Source: Anaerolineales bacterium (GTDB lineage: Bacteria > Chloroflexota > Anaerolineae > 4572-78 > J111). Taken from it: DNA of 64,000 nucleotides. Below, in pieces: positions 14,393-22,252 of the stretch. The stretch is from assembly GCA_015075405.1 (NCBI GenBank), contig JABTUK010000003.1, forward strand, positions 620,001 to 684,000, given 5' to 3'. Under the pieces are notes generated by a model. It had not been told where the DNA came from, did not search any database, and worked only from the letters and a program-made list of their open reading frames with translations. Numbering within the stretch: the stretch's first letter is position 1; each line of letters opens with the position of its first letter. The translations under genes and the position numbers were made by a program.

Positions 14393-17095
14393 TCAACGTT
14401 TAACATTCAACGTGCCAACGTTCAAACTATTGCCTTGCTCATTGCCGGCAACATCAAAGTAATTCAGCCGCAAATTCAAATCTGGTTCGTACATCCCGAC
14501 CAACAGGGTGTAATCGCCGGGTGGCAGGTCGGGCGGCAATTTGAGCAAATGGCGATCCAAAACCACTTCGCCGGGCGGCCAGGTATTGGCATGAGAAGTC
14601 CCGCAGACGGGAAAATCGTCGGCCTGCGCCCAGGTTTGACCGTCCGGCCCTATTAAATGCGCAAATACCTTATAGCGCAAACTCAGCCGGCTCTGCGCTT
14701 GCCAATGCAAGGTGACGGGGACAATGCTCCCCGATTGAGCGTACTCCTCCCCCACATCATAGCCCACCAGGGCCACCCGACCCTCTAACTGTCCGGCTCG
14801 CTCCAGATATTCCGGCGGGACGTTATTTTTTAATTCCGACCCCTCGCCCAAAACCAGGGCCGGCTGGAGCCCTACTTGCGGCGGCGTAGGCTGAGCGGTC
14901 ATCGCCGGGGCAAAATCGGCGGCAGTAGCGGGCGGCAAAAAGAAAACCGGCTCGACCAGGTCAACAGGTTCGGTGGGGTGGAGGGGTTGAAATTCCAATA
15001 TCGTCAACCGCAAGCGGTTGTTGCCCCAAATTCGGTAACGCGGGGTGTAGCCAAAATTGGCCGGGTCAAAGGGAACCTTAAAATCGTCATCCCCCTTGTA
15101 CGTAATTTCGCCCTGCAAGACATACTTGGGGTAGCACGGCGTCGAGCGCGCGCCCAGCATGTACCAAATCGGGGCGTTGCCGTCGTCGTTGCCGGCCCAA
15201 CTCCCTTCGAGGCGACCCGTCCGGCGCAGTTGGCCGGCAAGCTGCCAGCCCAACCGAAAGGGATAGCCAAAACCAATCCGGGTTCCATAAGGATAAGCAG
15301 CGTCGGTGGGATAAAAGGAACTTTTGTGCTCAGGATAGGTCAGCATGTATTCCAGATCGCTGCGTAGAAAGAGCATAACCGTATGCCCGGCAAAAACGGC
15401 CAGCAGCACTACCGTCAGCCCGACCCCCAACCAGCGCCCGGCGGGCTGTCGCAGTCCTGGCCAGGCAGCCGCCGCCTTCTGCCAACCCCGCACCACGGCC
15501 CAACCTACCCAGAGGGCCAACGCCCCCAAAAAGAGATAGTGATGCTTACCGGGCCGGCTGACCCAAAATACATAGACCCAAAAAGAGGGGGCCAACCACA
15601 GCCATAAAACCCGCTGCGGTAGAGGCGTCTGCGGCGAGAAAATGAGCCAACCAAAAAATAAAGCCATGCCTCCGGCCAACGACCACGCCGCCCATTGAGT
15701 CTGGCCCAGGAGCCAAAACACTGCTCCACTCAAGATGAGTAGAATTACAATTAAGCGGAAATAAAATCTCCCCCCTGCTCCCCCGCGCCCCTGCACCCCT
15801 GCTGCCAGGAGCAACAACCCATTAAAAAAAGCGGCATAATAAGCCGAGTTATACTTCAGCGCCTCATAGTAAAAAAAGTGGGCCAGGTTGTTAAAGGGGG
15901 GACTGTTCCCGCCGCCGATGCGGTTTTCCAGGTAAGTCCCTGTACTTTCCAGGTTGGGGTTTAACAGAAAAGGCACGTAAAACAAGGCCACCGGCACAAT
16001 GAAGATAAGCGCAGAAGGCCAGAAGCGTGAGGCGATGAGGCGAAGGAAAGATAAGGAATGTTTCTCTTCTTCTCGTCGCGTCCTCGCCTCCTCGTGTCCT
16101 CGCCTCTCACCTGCGGCGAAGGTCAGATAAGCCACGACCGGCAGCAGCAACAGGGTTTCAAAATGAAGCAGAAACGAGCCGGCCAGCATGAAAGTAGCCA
16201 GGCCGTGCCAGCGCCGCGACAGGCCATCTATTTGCTGGAAGCGATAATAAGTATAGATGGCGGCCAGGGTCAATAACAGCACCACGCTTTGATACTGGGC
16301 CGTGCGGGCGTAGGAAACAAAAACACCGTCAATCGCTACCAACAGCCCGGCCATCAGACCTATCCAACGATTGAAAAACTGCCGGCCCAATAAGATAATA
16401 AAGCCAACGCTCATCGTCCCGGCGAGGGCAAAGGGCAGGCGCGCTGTTTGCTCGTCAAAGCGGCCGGTTAAAGCGCCGATGGCGTTGAGCAGCAAAATCT
16501 CGCCGGGGCCTTTGGAATGGGTCAAAAGCGCGTCTACCTGCCCGTAGACCAGGGTAACCGCTCGCAGTAGAATATCGGCTTCGTCACCCTGATAATCGGA
16601 GTAGTGGATGTTGGTCATACGGAAAAAAGCAGCGAGAAGGAGGATGAAAACAGAAGGTAGAAGGTAGAAGATAGAAGATGGAAGATGGAAGATAGAGGGT
16701 GGGGGTCGAAAAGTGGAAGGTGGATCAGACGACACGTGACACGTGACACGTGATACGTGAAACTTTCTTTGCCAGACGATGAGGGTGAAAAGCAGCGTGA
16801 CTCCACCCAAGCCCAGGGCGACCGATAAAGCAGTCAGGGGCAGCCGGGCCAAGGCCATCACCAACAATAATGTAATTGTTAAACTGTAACTTACCGGCAC
16901 AGCGATAAGCCACTGCTCTGGCGGCGTTAAATTACCGGGCTGCGGCCAGAGTGCCTTGAGCAGAGCATAGCCCGGTAAAAAAGCAATCAGGATTAATCCG
17001 ACGATTAATTGCCAGGGATACCCGGGGATAAGCAAGATGAGTAAGGGCAGTAGGAATGCGCTCGCTCCCAGATAAATCAAGCGATTATTTTTCAT
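14393..17095 (-). CDS. GT-C membrane glycosyltransferase with C-terminal beta domain
   Basis: A 900-residue polytopic protein, first gene of the envelope-glycan operon. The GT-C acidic motif is SDYQGDEADI (Asp171-Glu172). Unlike its two paralogues it has four membrane helices before that motif, so it is a longer variant. The C-terminal domain (about 755-890) repeats the YKVFAHLIGPDGQTWAQADDF motif. Three low-complexity stretches are encoded by micro-repeats: residues 112-150, the EARTRREEEKHS segment and the VQGRGGAGGRF segment. All keep the frame open. The promoter at 17228-17256 is a good candidate for the whole locus down to 6947. Confidence 0.8.
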   Translation of the reverse strand: MKNNRLIYLGASAFLLPLLILLIPGYPWQLIVGLILIAFLPGYALLKALWPQPGNLTPPEQWLIAVPVSYSLTITLLLVMALARLPLTALSVALGLGGVTLLFTLIVWQRKFHVSRVTCHVSSDPPSTFRPPPSIFHLPSSIFYLLPSVFILLLAAFFRMTNIHYSDYQGDEADILLRAVTLVYGQVDALLTHSKGPGEILLLNAIGALTGRFDEQTARLPFALAGTMSVGFIILLGRQFFNRWIGLMAGLLVAIDGVFVSYARTAQYQSVVLLLTLAAIYTYYRFQQIDGLSRRWHGLATFMLAGSFLLHFETLLLLPVVAYLTFAAGERRGHEEARTRREEEKHSLSFLRLIASRFWPSALIFIVPVALFYVPFLLNPNLESTGTYLENRIGGGNSPPFNNLAHFFYYEALKYNSAYYAAFFNGLLLLAAGVQGRGGAGGRFYFRLIVILLILSGAVFWLLGQTQWAAWSLAGGMALFFGWLIFSPQTPLPQRVLWLWLAPSFWVYVFWVSRPGKHHYLFLGALALWVGWAVVRGWQKAAAAWPGLRQPAGRWLGVGLTVVLLAVFAGHTVMLFLRSDLEYMLTYPEHKSSFYPTDAAYPYGTRIGFGYPFRLGWQLAGQLRRTGRLEGSWAGNDDGNAPIWYMLGARSTPCYPKYVLQGEITYKGDDDFKVPFDPANFGYTPRYRIWGNNRLRLTILEFQPLHPTEPVDLVEPVFFLPPATAADFAPAMTAQPTPPQVGLQPALVLGEGSELKNNVPPEYLERAGQLEGRVALVGYDVGEEYAQSGSIVPVTLHWQAQSRLSLRYKVFAHLIGPDGQTWAQADDFPVCGTSHANTWPPGEVVLDRHLLKLPPDLPPGDYTLLVGMYEPDLNLRLNYFDVAGNEQGNSLNVGTLNVKR
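15769..15805. repeat. Micro-repeat inside GT-C gene (CCCCTGC units)
   Basis: CCCCCTGCTCCCC, CGCCCCTGC and ACCCCTGCTG units are read in frame as GVQGRGGAGG. Related units are at 27773-27812 (intergenic) and inside leuS at 54085-54130. Confidence 0.75.
16025..16110. repeat. Micro-palindrome inside GT-C gene (CCTCG units)
   Basis: GCGTGAGGCGATGAGGCG on one side faces CGCGTCCTCGCCTCCTCG-type units on the other. It is translated in frame as a charged peptide rich in Arg and Glu. Confidence 0.7.
16651..16762. repeat. Two micro-repeats inside GT-C gene
   Basis: GAAGGTAGAAG/GATGGAAGATAG units (16651-16700) and GACACGTGACACGTG units (16731-16762) sit in frame. They encode peptides like SIFHLPSSIFYLLPS and HVSRVTCHVSS. 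Both unit types occur elsewhere in the window as intergenic repeats. Confidence 0.8.
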
Positions 17096-17227
17096 ATCCG
17101 GCAGAAGGGGTTAGAGGTGAGGCCCTACAAATTACCTAATGATCTTCCACCCTCCCAACTTATGGCCTCCGGCGCATCTATTGGCTTTTTGGAGCCTGGG
17201 CACACGACGCTCGCCAAAACAGGGGCC
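17096..17227. other. 5' leader of the glycan operon
   Basis: About 130 bases lie between the promoter and the start at 17095. I see no ORF, no riboswitch pattern and no clear hairpin in it. Confidence 0.4.
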
Positions 17228-17256
17228 ATTGTACCATTAGATGGATGAATATTCAA
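17228..17256 (-). promoter_or_regulatory. Promoter for the envelope glycan operon
   Basis: On the minus strand, TTGAAT (17256-17251) and TACAAT (17233-17228) are 17 bases apart, with TGG directly before the -10 (extended -10). It lies 133 bases upstream of the first gene. Confidence 0.6.
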
Positions 17257-17284
17257 ACCGAGTCTGTCCCAGATTTCCTACAGA

Positions 17285-17417
17285 CCTCATAGGTATGCTG
17301 CGCGAAAACCTATGAGGCCCGTAGCATCCCTATGCCGCCCGCTGACGCATAGGGATGCGCCAGCTACGGTGAAAAATTGGATCTATTGATACTGCGCGAA
17401 AACCTATGAGGTCCGTA
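17285..17417. repeat. Cluster of palindromes including family P2 copy 1
   Basis: CCTCATAGGT pairs with ACCTATGAGG (17287-17317). A P2 element follows at 17320-17370, with CATCCCTATGCC facing the CATAGGGATG arm. Then comes a fragment resembling the end of P1 (17372-17393), and a second ACCTATGAGG half-site. No gene is visible. Confidence 0.7.
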
Positions 17418-17488
17418 GTTATTTCACGCTCTATTTAACATCACCGCTTTTCACTAAGTAAACATCTAAAATTTACTTCCGGTTTTGA

Positions 17489-17530
17489 GTTCCTACGAGT
17501 TCCCTTAGTTCCCTGAGAACTCGTAGGAAC
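17489..17530. repeat. Perfect 14-base inverted repeat
   Basis: GTTCCTACGAGTTC and GAACTCGTAGGAAC form a perfect stem around a 14-base loop. It lies just after the aldo-keto reductase stop on the minus strand and lacks a T-run, so a terminator role is doubtful. Confidence 0.75.
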
Positions 17531-17570
17531 TTGGGGGAACTTATTTTTGGACAATCACTAAGATCTATTT

Positions 17571-18557
17571 TTACCAGCGGTGATGCACCAGCGGACGAAT
17601 ATTGGCCTCGTAAATGGTCCGCACCCGCCCCATAATTTCGGCGCTGAGGGGCGGCAGGTCGGCGGCCTGGGCGTTGGCCTGAGCTTGCTGGGCGTTTTTA
17701 GCGCCGGGAATGGCGCAGCTTACCGCGTCGAACATCAGAATCCAGCGCAGGGCAAATTGGGCCATGCTGGCCCCGGCAGGAACCAGCGGGCGAAGCTGCT
17801 CCACTGCGTCCAGGGCAACATCATAATCCACCCCGGCAAAAGTTTCGCCCACGTCAAAGGCTTCCCCGTGCCGGTTAAAGTTACGATGGTCGTCCGCGGC
17901 AAAGGTGGTCTGGCGGGTCATCTTGCCGCTGAGCAGGCCGCTGGCCAGGGGCACGCGGGCCAGGATACCGACCTGACGCTGTTTCGCCAGGTCAAAAAAG
18001 AGGTCGGCCGGGCGCTGGCGGAAAATATTGAAGATGATTTGGACGCTCTGGACATTGGGGTACTCGATGGCTTTGAGGGCCTCTTCTACCTTTTCGACGC
18101 TGACGCCGTAGTATTTGATTTTGCCGGCGGCCACCAAATCGTCGAGGATGCCAAAGACTTCGGGCAGATAGTAGACTTCGGTCGGTGGGCAGTGCAGTTG
18201 CACCAAATCAAGCGCCTCGACATCTAAGTTCTTTAGGCTGCGCTCGATAAAGGCGGTCAGGTTTTGGCGATTGTTGTAACCGGCGGCGGTGTGCGGGTTG
18301 AGCCGCCGCCCGGCTTTGGTAATGACATAAACCTGCTCGGAGCGTTCTTTTAAAACCTGGGCAATCAGCCGCTCGCTGCGGCCATCGCCGTACACATCGG
18401 CGGTATCAATCAGGTTGATGCCCTGGTCAATCGAGGTATGGAGCGCAGCCAGGGCGTCGGCCTCAGCCACCTCTCCCCAGGAGCCGCCAATCGCCCAAGC
18501 CCCAAAACTAATCTCCGATACCTGCCAGCCGGTGCGACCAAACGGACGGTAATTCAT
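17571..18557 (-). CDS. Aldo/keto reductase
   Basis: A 328-residue NADPH-dependent TIM-barrel oxidoreductase. The catalytic tetrad is visible: Asp and Tyr in DTADVYGDGRSE (about 51-62), Lys in VITKAGRR (about 80) and His in VQLHCPP (about 121). The N-terminus MNYRPFGRTGWQVSEISFGAW is typical of the YajO/Tas-like branch. The substrate is not predictable. GGAGGC precedes the ATG at good spacing. It is monocistronic, with a P1 repeat upstream. Confidence 0.93.
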   Translation of the reverse strand: MNYRPFGRTGWQVSEISFGAWAIGGSWGEVAEADALAALHTSIDQGINLIDTADVYGDGRSERLIAQVLKERSEQVYVITKAGRRLNPHTAAGYNNRQNLTAFIERSLKNLDVEALDLVQLHCPPTEVYYLPEVFGILDDLVAAGKIKYYGVSVEKVEEALKAIEYPNVQSVQIIFNIFRQRPADLFFDLAKQRQVGILARVPLASGLLSGKMTRQTTFAADDHRNFNRHGEAFDVGETFAGVDYDVALDAVEQLRPLVPAGASMAQFALRWILMFDAVSCAIPGAKNAQQAQANAQAADLPPLSAEIMGRVRTIYEANIRPLVHHRW

Positions 18558-18606
18558 AATATGCCTCCAAAAATAAGAGTTAAAAATTAAGAATTAAGAA
18601 GAGCCT

Positions 18607-18703
18607 CAGTGGATCCAAATTTGAGGAGCCAGCACGCCCACGTGCGGCGGTGTTCGGCACGTGGGCGTGCCCGCTTCGCGTCCTCGGAAAATTGGATCTC
18701 CTG
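18607..18703 (+). repeat. Palindromic repeat family P1, copy B
   Basis: It is identical to copy A over the left half and the core arms. The right shoulder carries a few extra bases before TTGGATCTCCTG. It lies between the aldo/keto reductase and EamA genes. Confidence 0.9.
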
Positions 18704-18744
18704 AGCCTATATCTTGGTCTTATTTCTCATTTCTCATTTCTTAT

Positions 18745-19641
18745 TCAACCCCTTTCCTGGTTCAGCGAGACCAGCAAGACCCCGGCAACCACGGCGACGC
18801 CGCCGATAAGCTGCTGGGCGGTCGGCTCGATGTCGAACAGGAGGATGGTCCAGCCAATGGACACCGCCGGGCTGAGGGTCAGGATAAGGGCGTGGATGCT
18901 CAAAGTCAGGCGGCGTAGGGTTAAATAGTAAAGGGTGCGGCTGATGGTCACATCTACGGTGCCGGCCAGCAGTAAAATCAGCCAGGCCTGCCAGCCAGGG
19001 ACGACCAATTCGCCCCGGCCGACGGTAAACAGCAGCAAAAAGGCAGTGGTACAGGCCAGGCGAAACAAAAAAAAGTCGGCCAGCCCCATGCTGTGGCCGT
19101 GACGTTTGACCAGGGCCGCGTGCAGGGCGTACATAAAGGTAGAGGCGATGACCATCACCACGCCCACCCAGATAAACTCGCCGGGTTGAAAAGCGATGGT
19201 AAACGTGCCTACTAGCGCCAGCAGCGCCCCCAACGATTGCCAGCGGTTGAACCGGTCGCGCAGCCAGATCAGCCCAAAACCCAGGCTAAACAGGGTAGAC
19301 AGTTTGCCCAACATCGAGGCTGTGCCAGGGTCAATAAAGGCGACAGAAGCATAGCTGAGGACGGTGCTGGCCGCCACCAAAAAGCCAATACCCAGAAAAA
19401 ACCAGGCAAAGCGGCGGAAAACGCCAAAGTCAATCTTATCCCAGATGGCCAGAAAAACGGCCACCTGAACCGTCGAAACGCCCAGCACATACATCGCCGC
19501 CGGAGTCGGTGGCAGGTAAGGCAGCAACAGCCGGGCAAAAACAAAATGAAGGCTGTCTACCACCAGCAAGCACATCACCACCAATGGAGCATTGTTCAGC
19601 ACGCGGCTTTGCGCCGCCAGCGCCAAAGGTTTTTGACTCAT
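18745..19641 (-). CDS. EamA/DMT family transporter
   Basis: A 298-residue membrane protein with ten hydrophobic segments in two EamA halves. Features include STVLSYASVAFIDPGTASMLGKLSTLFSL-type packing in half one (read in parts) and LILTLSPAVSIGWTILLFDI near the end. Drug/metabolite exporters of this family pump amino acids or metabolites; the substrate is unknown. I chose ATG 19641 (MSQKPLALAA). Upstream in-frame sequence to 19818 is open but runs through a long palindrome. An AAGGAGAG lies 15 bases before the ATG, further than usual. Confidence 0.85.
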   Translation of the reverse strand: MSQKPLALAAQSRVLNNAPLVVMCLLVVDSLHFVFARLLLPYLPPTPAAMYVLGVSTVQVAVFLAIWDKIDFGVFRRFAWFFLGIGFLVAASTVLSYASVAFIDPGTASMLGKLSTLFSLGFGLIWLRDRFNRWQSLGALLALVGTFTIAFQPGEFIWVGVVMVIASTFMYALHAALVKRHGHSMGLADFFLFRLACTTAFLLLFTVGRGELVVPGWQAWLILLLAGTVDVTISRTLYYLTLRRLTLSIHALILTLSPAVSIGWTILLFDIEPTAQQLIGGVAVVAGVLLVSLNQERG

Positions 19642-19671
19642 AAAGGGTGTTAAATTCTCTCCTTGAAAATA

Positions 19672-19741
19672 GACCGAGGACCCCCACCCTAACCCTCCCT
19701 CTGATAGGGGAAGGGTTAGGGTGGGGGTGCGGTCTTCGGTC
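19672..19741. repeat. Long palindrome upstream of the EamA gene
   Basis: GACCCCCACCCTAACCCT faces AGGGTTAGGGTGGGGGT around a short CCCTCTGATAGGGGA centre, with GACCGAGG/TCTTCGGTC outer arms. The hairpin lies in the 5' region of the transporter gene. Confidence 0.8.
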
Positions 19742-19853
19742 ATAACAGCCCAAAGAAAAGCCCCGCTCAAAGACGGGGGCACACTTGCCGGATAGTATAG
19801 CCCAAAAATCAATTCCACGAAAGTCAGGTTGGTTTCTTGGCTGGTTCAAACGA

Positions 19854-19862
19854 TGCTATAAT
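19854..19862 (+). promoter_or_regulatory. Extended -10 promoter of the VapBC operon
   Basis: TGCTATAAT at 19854-19862 is an extended -10 box with only a weak -35 (TTCTTG, 17 bases upstream). The start of transcription would be near 19869, 32 bases before the first ATG. Confidence 0.55.
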
Positions 19863-19900
19863 AGAGCCTTAACCTTATGAGATAGGACAAACAAGGCTTT

Positions 19901-20287
19901 ATGAGTACGGTTGGTGGTAAATTTACCACAGAGAAAAGAAATCTGGTTACTTATATTGAACATAAACATTATGAATTGCTGAGGGTCTTGGCAAATCTGC
20001 ATGGGCGTTCCGTTTCAGCCCAGGCCGCTCTGGCTATTCAGAAGGAGATCACCATGATAACCCATTCGGCCATCACCCAACAAATTGTGCAACAACTTGA
20101 CCAACTGCCGGTTGAACTACAGCGGAAAGTGTTTGAGTTTGCCCAGGCGTTGGCCTTATCTTTACCCAAAGGAACGCCGGGCAAAGAGTTGGTTCGTTTT
20201 TCCGGCGTTATTGGGTCTGAAGATATTGAAGCCATGGCCCAAGCTATTGAGGCTGATTGTGAACGGGTAGATGTTCATGAGTGGTAG
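19901..20287 (+). CDS. Antitoxin (VapB-like) with N-terminal ribbon-helix-helix-like segment
   Basis: The frame gives 128 residues. Residues 1-51 look like a ribbon-helix-helix DNA-binding segment (NLVTYIEHKHYELLRVLA). Residues 52-128 are a complete VapB/DUF2281-type antitoxin starting MITHSAITQQIVQQLDQLP. A strong internal Shine-Dalgarno (GAAGGAGAT) stands seven bases before the internal ATG at 20054, so a short 77-residue form is likely made from the same frame. The stop overlaps the toxin start. Antitoxins of this kind neutralise the PIN toxin and repress their own operon. Confidence 0.7.
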   Translation: MSTVGGKFTTEKRNLVTYIEHKHYELLRVLANLHGRSVSAQAALAIQKEITMITHSAITQQIVQQLDQLPVELQRKVFEFAQALALSLPKGTPGKELVRFSGVIGSEDIEAMAQAIEADCERVDVHEW

Positions 20288-20666
20288 GATACTGTTGGAT
20301 ACCAATATTGTGATTGCCCTCTTTGCCGGCGAAACGGCTATCCAAAAACGTTTTGCCCAGGCGGCGGCTGTTTTTTTACCCAGCATTGTTCTGGGTGAGC
20401 TTTATTTTGGGGCGCAGAAATCTGGCAACGTTGAAGCCAATTTGATGCGAATTGAAGAATTCGCAATCAGTAGTTCTGTGCTAACTTGTGACTCCGAAAC
20501 GGCTAAATTTTATGGGGCCATTAAAAGCGCACTGCTGGCAAAGGGACGCCCTATTCCAGAAAATGATATCTGGATTGCTGCGATAGCCCAACAACACCGT
20601 CTGACTCTGGCTACCCGTGACGCTCATTTTACCCAGATTGAAGCTCTCAATATCGAAACCTGGTAG
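20277..20666 (+). CDS. vapC: VapC-type PIN domain toxin
   Basis: A 129-residue PIN ribonuclease. The metal-binding acids are in LLDTN (Asp7), GELYFG, ENDIWIAA and TRDAHF, so the site looks intact. VapC toxins cleave tRNA or rRNA when freed from the antitoxin. I chose ATG 20277 (MSGRILLDTN); an ATG at 20271 is also possible. The gene overlaps the antitoxin stop by 11 bases, consistent with translational coupling. Confidence 0.88.
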   Translation: MSGRILLDTNIVIALFAGETAIQKRFAQAAAVFLPSIVLGELYFGAQKSGNVEANLMRIEEFAISSSVLTCDSETAKFYGAIKSALLAKGRPIPENDIWIAAIAQQHRLTLATRDAHFTQIEALNIETW

Positions 20667-20674
20667 CCGTACAA

Positions 20675-21166
20675 ATGCCCGAAAAACTCAACTCGATGCG
20701 GATTTTGGAACAGCAAAAGGTTAGCTACACGGTGCGGGAGTTCCCCGATACCATTCACTCCGCCGATGGGGTAGCCGATTACTTTAGCCTGCCCCGCGAG
20801 TGGGTCTACAAAACGCTGGTCGTTTTGCCCAACACCGGCAAACCCTTCGATAAAACTCAGGGCAAGCCTATGTTAGTCATGGTCAGCGGCAGCCGCGAAC
20901 TCGACCTGCGCAAACTGGCGGCAGCCGTGGGCCAAAAGAAGGTACAGATGGCCGCCCACAAAGAAGCCGAGCGGTTAACCGGCCTGCAAACCGGCGGCAT
21001 CTCGGCCCTGGCCCTGCTGCATAAGAACTTTGCGGTTTATCTTGACCAGCCCGCGCTGAAACTGGAGCGCATTCTGGTCAGCGCCGGCAAGCGAGGCGTT
21101 AACCTGGAACTGTCGGTGCAGGATTTAATCCGGGTGACAAAGGCGAAGGTGATCGAGGCGACGTAA
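20675..21166 (+). CDS. ybaK: YbaK/EbsC-type aminoacyl-tRNA deacylase
   Basis: A 163-residue protein of the YbaK family, which hydrolyses mischarged Cys-tRNA(Pro). Visible features are DTIHSADGVADYF, YKTLVV with the conserved Lys, GSRELDLRKLA and the loop TGGISALAL. At residues about 62-70 the sequence KPFDKTQGKP is encoded by a stretch resembling a short mobile motif found in other genes of this window. It sits in the loop between two strands and probably does not disturb the fold. It begins eight bases after vapC. Confidence 0.87.
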   Translation: MPEKLNSMRILEQQKVSYTVREFPDTIHSADGVADYFSLPREWVYKTLVVLPNTGKPFDKTQGKPMLVMVSGSRELDLRKLAAAVGQKKVQMAAHKEAERLTGLQTGGISALALLHKNFAVYLDQPALKLERILVSAGKRGVNLELSVQDLIRVTKAKVIEAT

Positions 21167-21168
21167 CT

Positions 21169-21525
21169 ATGGAAAAAATCAATCTCGCTCAAAAGTTCAA
21201 TCTCTTCAACGAATACTGGAGTCCCCGCATTGCGGGAGAACTGAATGAGACCCACGTTAAGCTGGTCAAGCTCAAAGGGGAATTCATCTGGCATCACCAC
21301 GAAGCCGAGGATGAACTCTTTTGGGTGGTCAAAGGCAGGTTGTTGATCAAGTTCCGCGACCGCGACCTGTGGCTGGATGAGGGCGAGTTGGTCATCATCC
21401 CCAAAGGCGTCGAGCACATGCCGGTAGCCGAAGAGGAAGTTCACCTAGTGCTGATCGAGCCGAAAACGACGGTCAACACCGGCAATGTCCAGAACGAGCG
21501 CACCGCCCCTGAACAGTGGATTTGA
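21169..21525 (+). CDS. Small cupin-domain protein
   Basis: A 118-residue single-domain cupin. Motif 1 is WHHHEAEDELFWVVKG (two or three His and a Glu that bind metal) and motif 2 is EGELVIIPKGVEHMPVA with the last His. The metal site is therefore complete. Enzyme or sensor role cannot be told. It starts two bases after the ybaK stop and is co-transcribed with it. Confidence 0.88.
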   Translation: MEKINLAQKFNLFNEYWSPRIAGELNETHVKLVKLKGEFIWHHHEAEDELFWVVKGRLLIKFRDRDLWLDEGELVIIPKGVEHMPVAEEEVHLVLIEPKTTVNTGNVQNERTAPEQWI

Positions 21526-21651
21526 GACGTGTCATGTGTCACGTGTCAAGTGATGATTTACTGAGGTTGTATACTAAGCGCACACTAACATTTCCGTAGG
21601 ACGGCATCCCTATGCCGTCCGCTGACGCATGGGGATACGTCGGCTACGGAA
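21525..21651. repeat. Micro-repeat followed by palindromic family P2 copy 2
   Basis: GTGTCATGTGTCACGTGTCA units occupy 21528-21551. The P2 element is at 21594-21651: GGCATCCCTATGCCGTCCG, then CTGACGCATGGGGAT, ending GGCTACGG. P2 copy 1 is at 17320-17370. Confidence 0.75.
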
Positions 21652-21676
21652 ATTTTGAAATGCGTTGGGTATAGCT

Positions 21677-22252
21677 TCAGGATGAACGGATGCGTCTACG
21701 CCTCACTCGACGCCGTTCGGGCGGCTCGCGGAGCATCAACCCCGCCTGGAAAGCGATTCCGACGACGAACAGAATGACCCACAGTACCAAATCAAAGGGT
21801 GGGGTGAGCGTAACCATCCCAGACAGCCTGACTGCTTCCACGATAAGCGTAGCCCCGGCCAGGGCCGACAGCCCAATCAACGCCGGGTCAAACAGGTAAA
21901 GCACCAGCACCGCGCCGATAATCCCCCCAATAATATACACCAGCCATTCCCACGGATTGACGCTCAGCCCCAGCGCCGCCAGCAGCGACAGCAGGGCATA
22001 GCCGCCAAAGATAAACCCGGCCAGCGCCACCGCTATCTGCTGCAACACCACGGCCAGGATCGCTCCCACCCCCCCCAACGCCAGCGCCACCAGCAGAATG
22101 ATCCAGTCCGGCTGTCCGGGCAGCAATTGGGGCGCAACCATCACCCCTAACAAAAATCCGGCCACCGCCACAAACAACCAGAACAGGTGACGCCCCAACA
22201 ACAACACGGCCAGACCAATGATAAAATTGACCAGTGGAGAAAGCGTCATCAT
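21677..22252 (-). CDS. DUF4203-like membrane protein
   Basis: A 191-residue protein with about seven hydrophobic segments and a short Arg-rich cytoplasmic tail (RRRVRRRR). The pattern of short glycine-rich helices resembles DUF4203/TMEM198-like proteins, of unknown function. Its ATGATG start overlaps the stop of the creatininase gene, and the ribosome binding site GGAGGT is inside that gene's end. The creatininase neighbour gives no clear hint of role. Confidence 0.65.
   Translation of the reverse strand: MMTLSPLVNFIIGLAVLLLGRHLFWLFVAVAGFLLGVMVAPQLLPGQPDWIILLVALALGGVGAILAVVLQQIAVALAGFIFGGYALLSLLAALGLSVNPWEWLVYIIGGIIGAVLVLYLFDPALIGLSALAGATLIVEAVRLSGMVTLTPPFDLVLWVILFVVGIAFQAGLMLREPPERRRVRRRRIRSS

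Noticed and set aside
17096..17570. Possible CRISPR array or origin from the density of repeats
   Set aside because: The repeats are palindromes of different families without equal spacing or unique spacers, and no DnaA-box cluster is visible.
20157..20185. LALSLPKGTPGK in the antitoxin as a mobile peptide insertion like PFGRLRAG
   Set aside because: VapB-type antitoxins commonly have a similar LALS.PKG.PGK segment at this position, so it is probably native.
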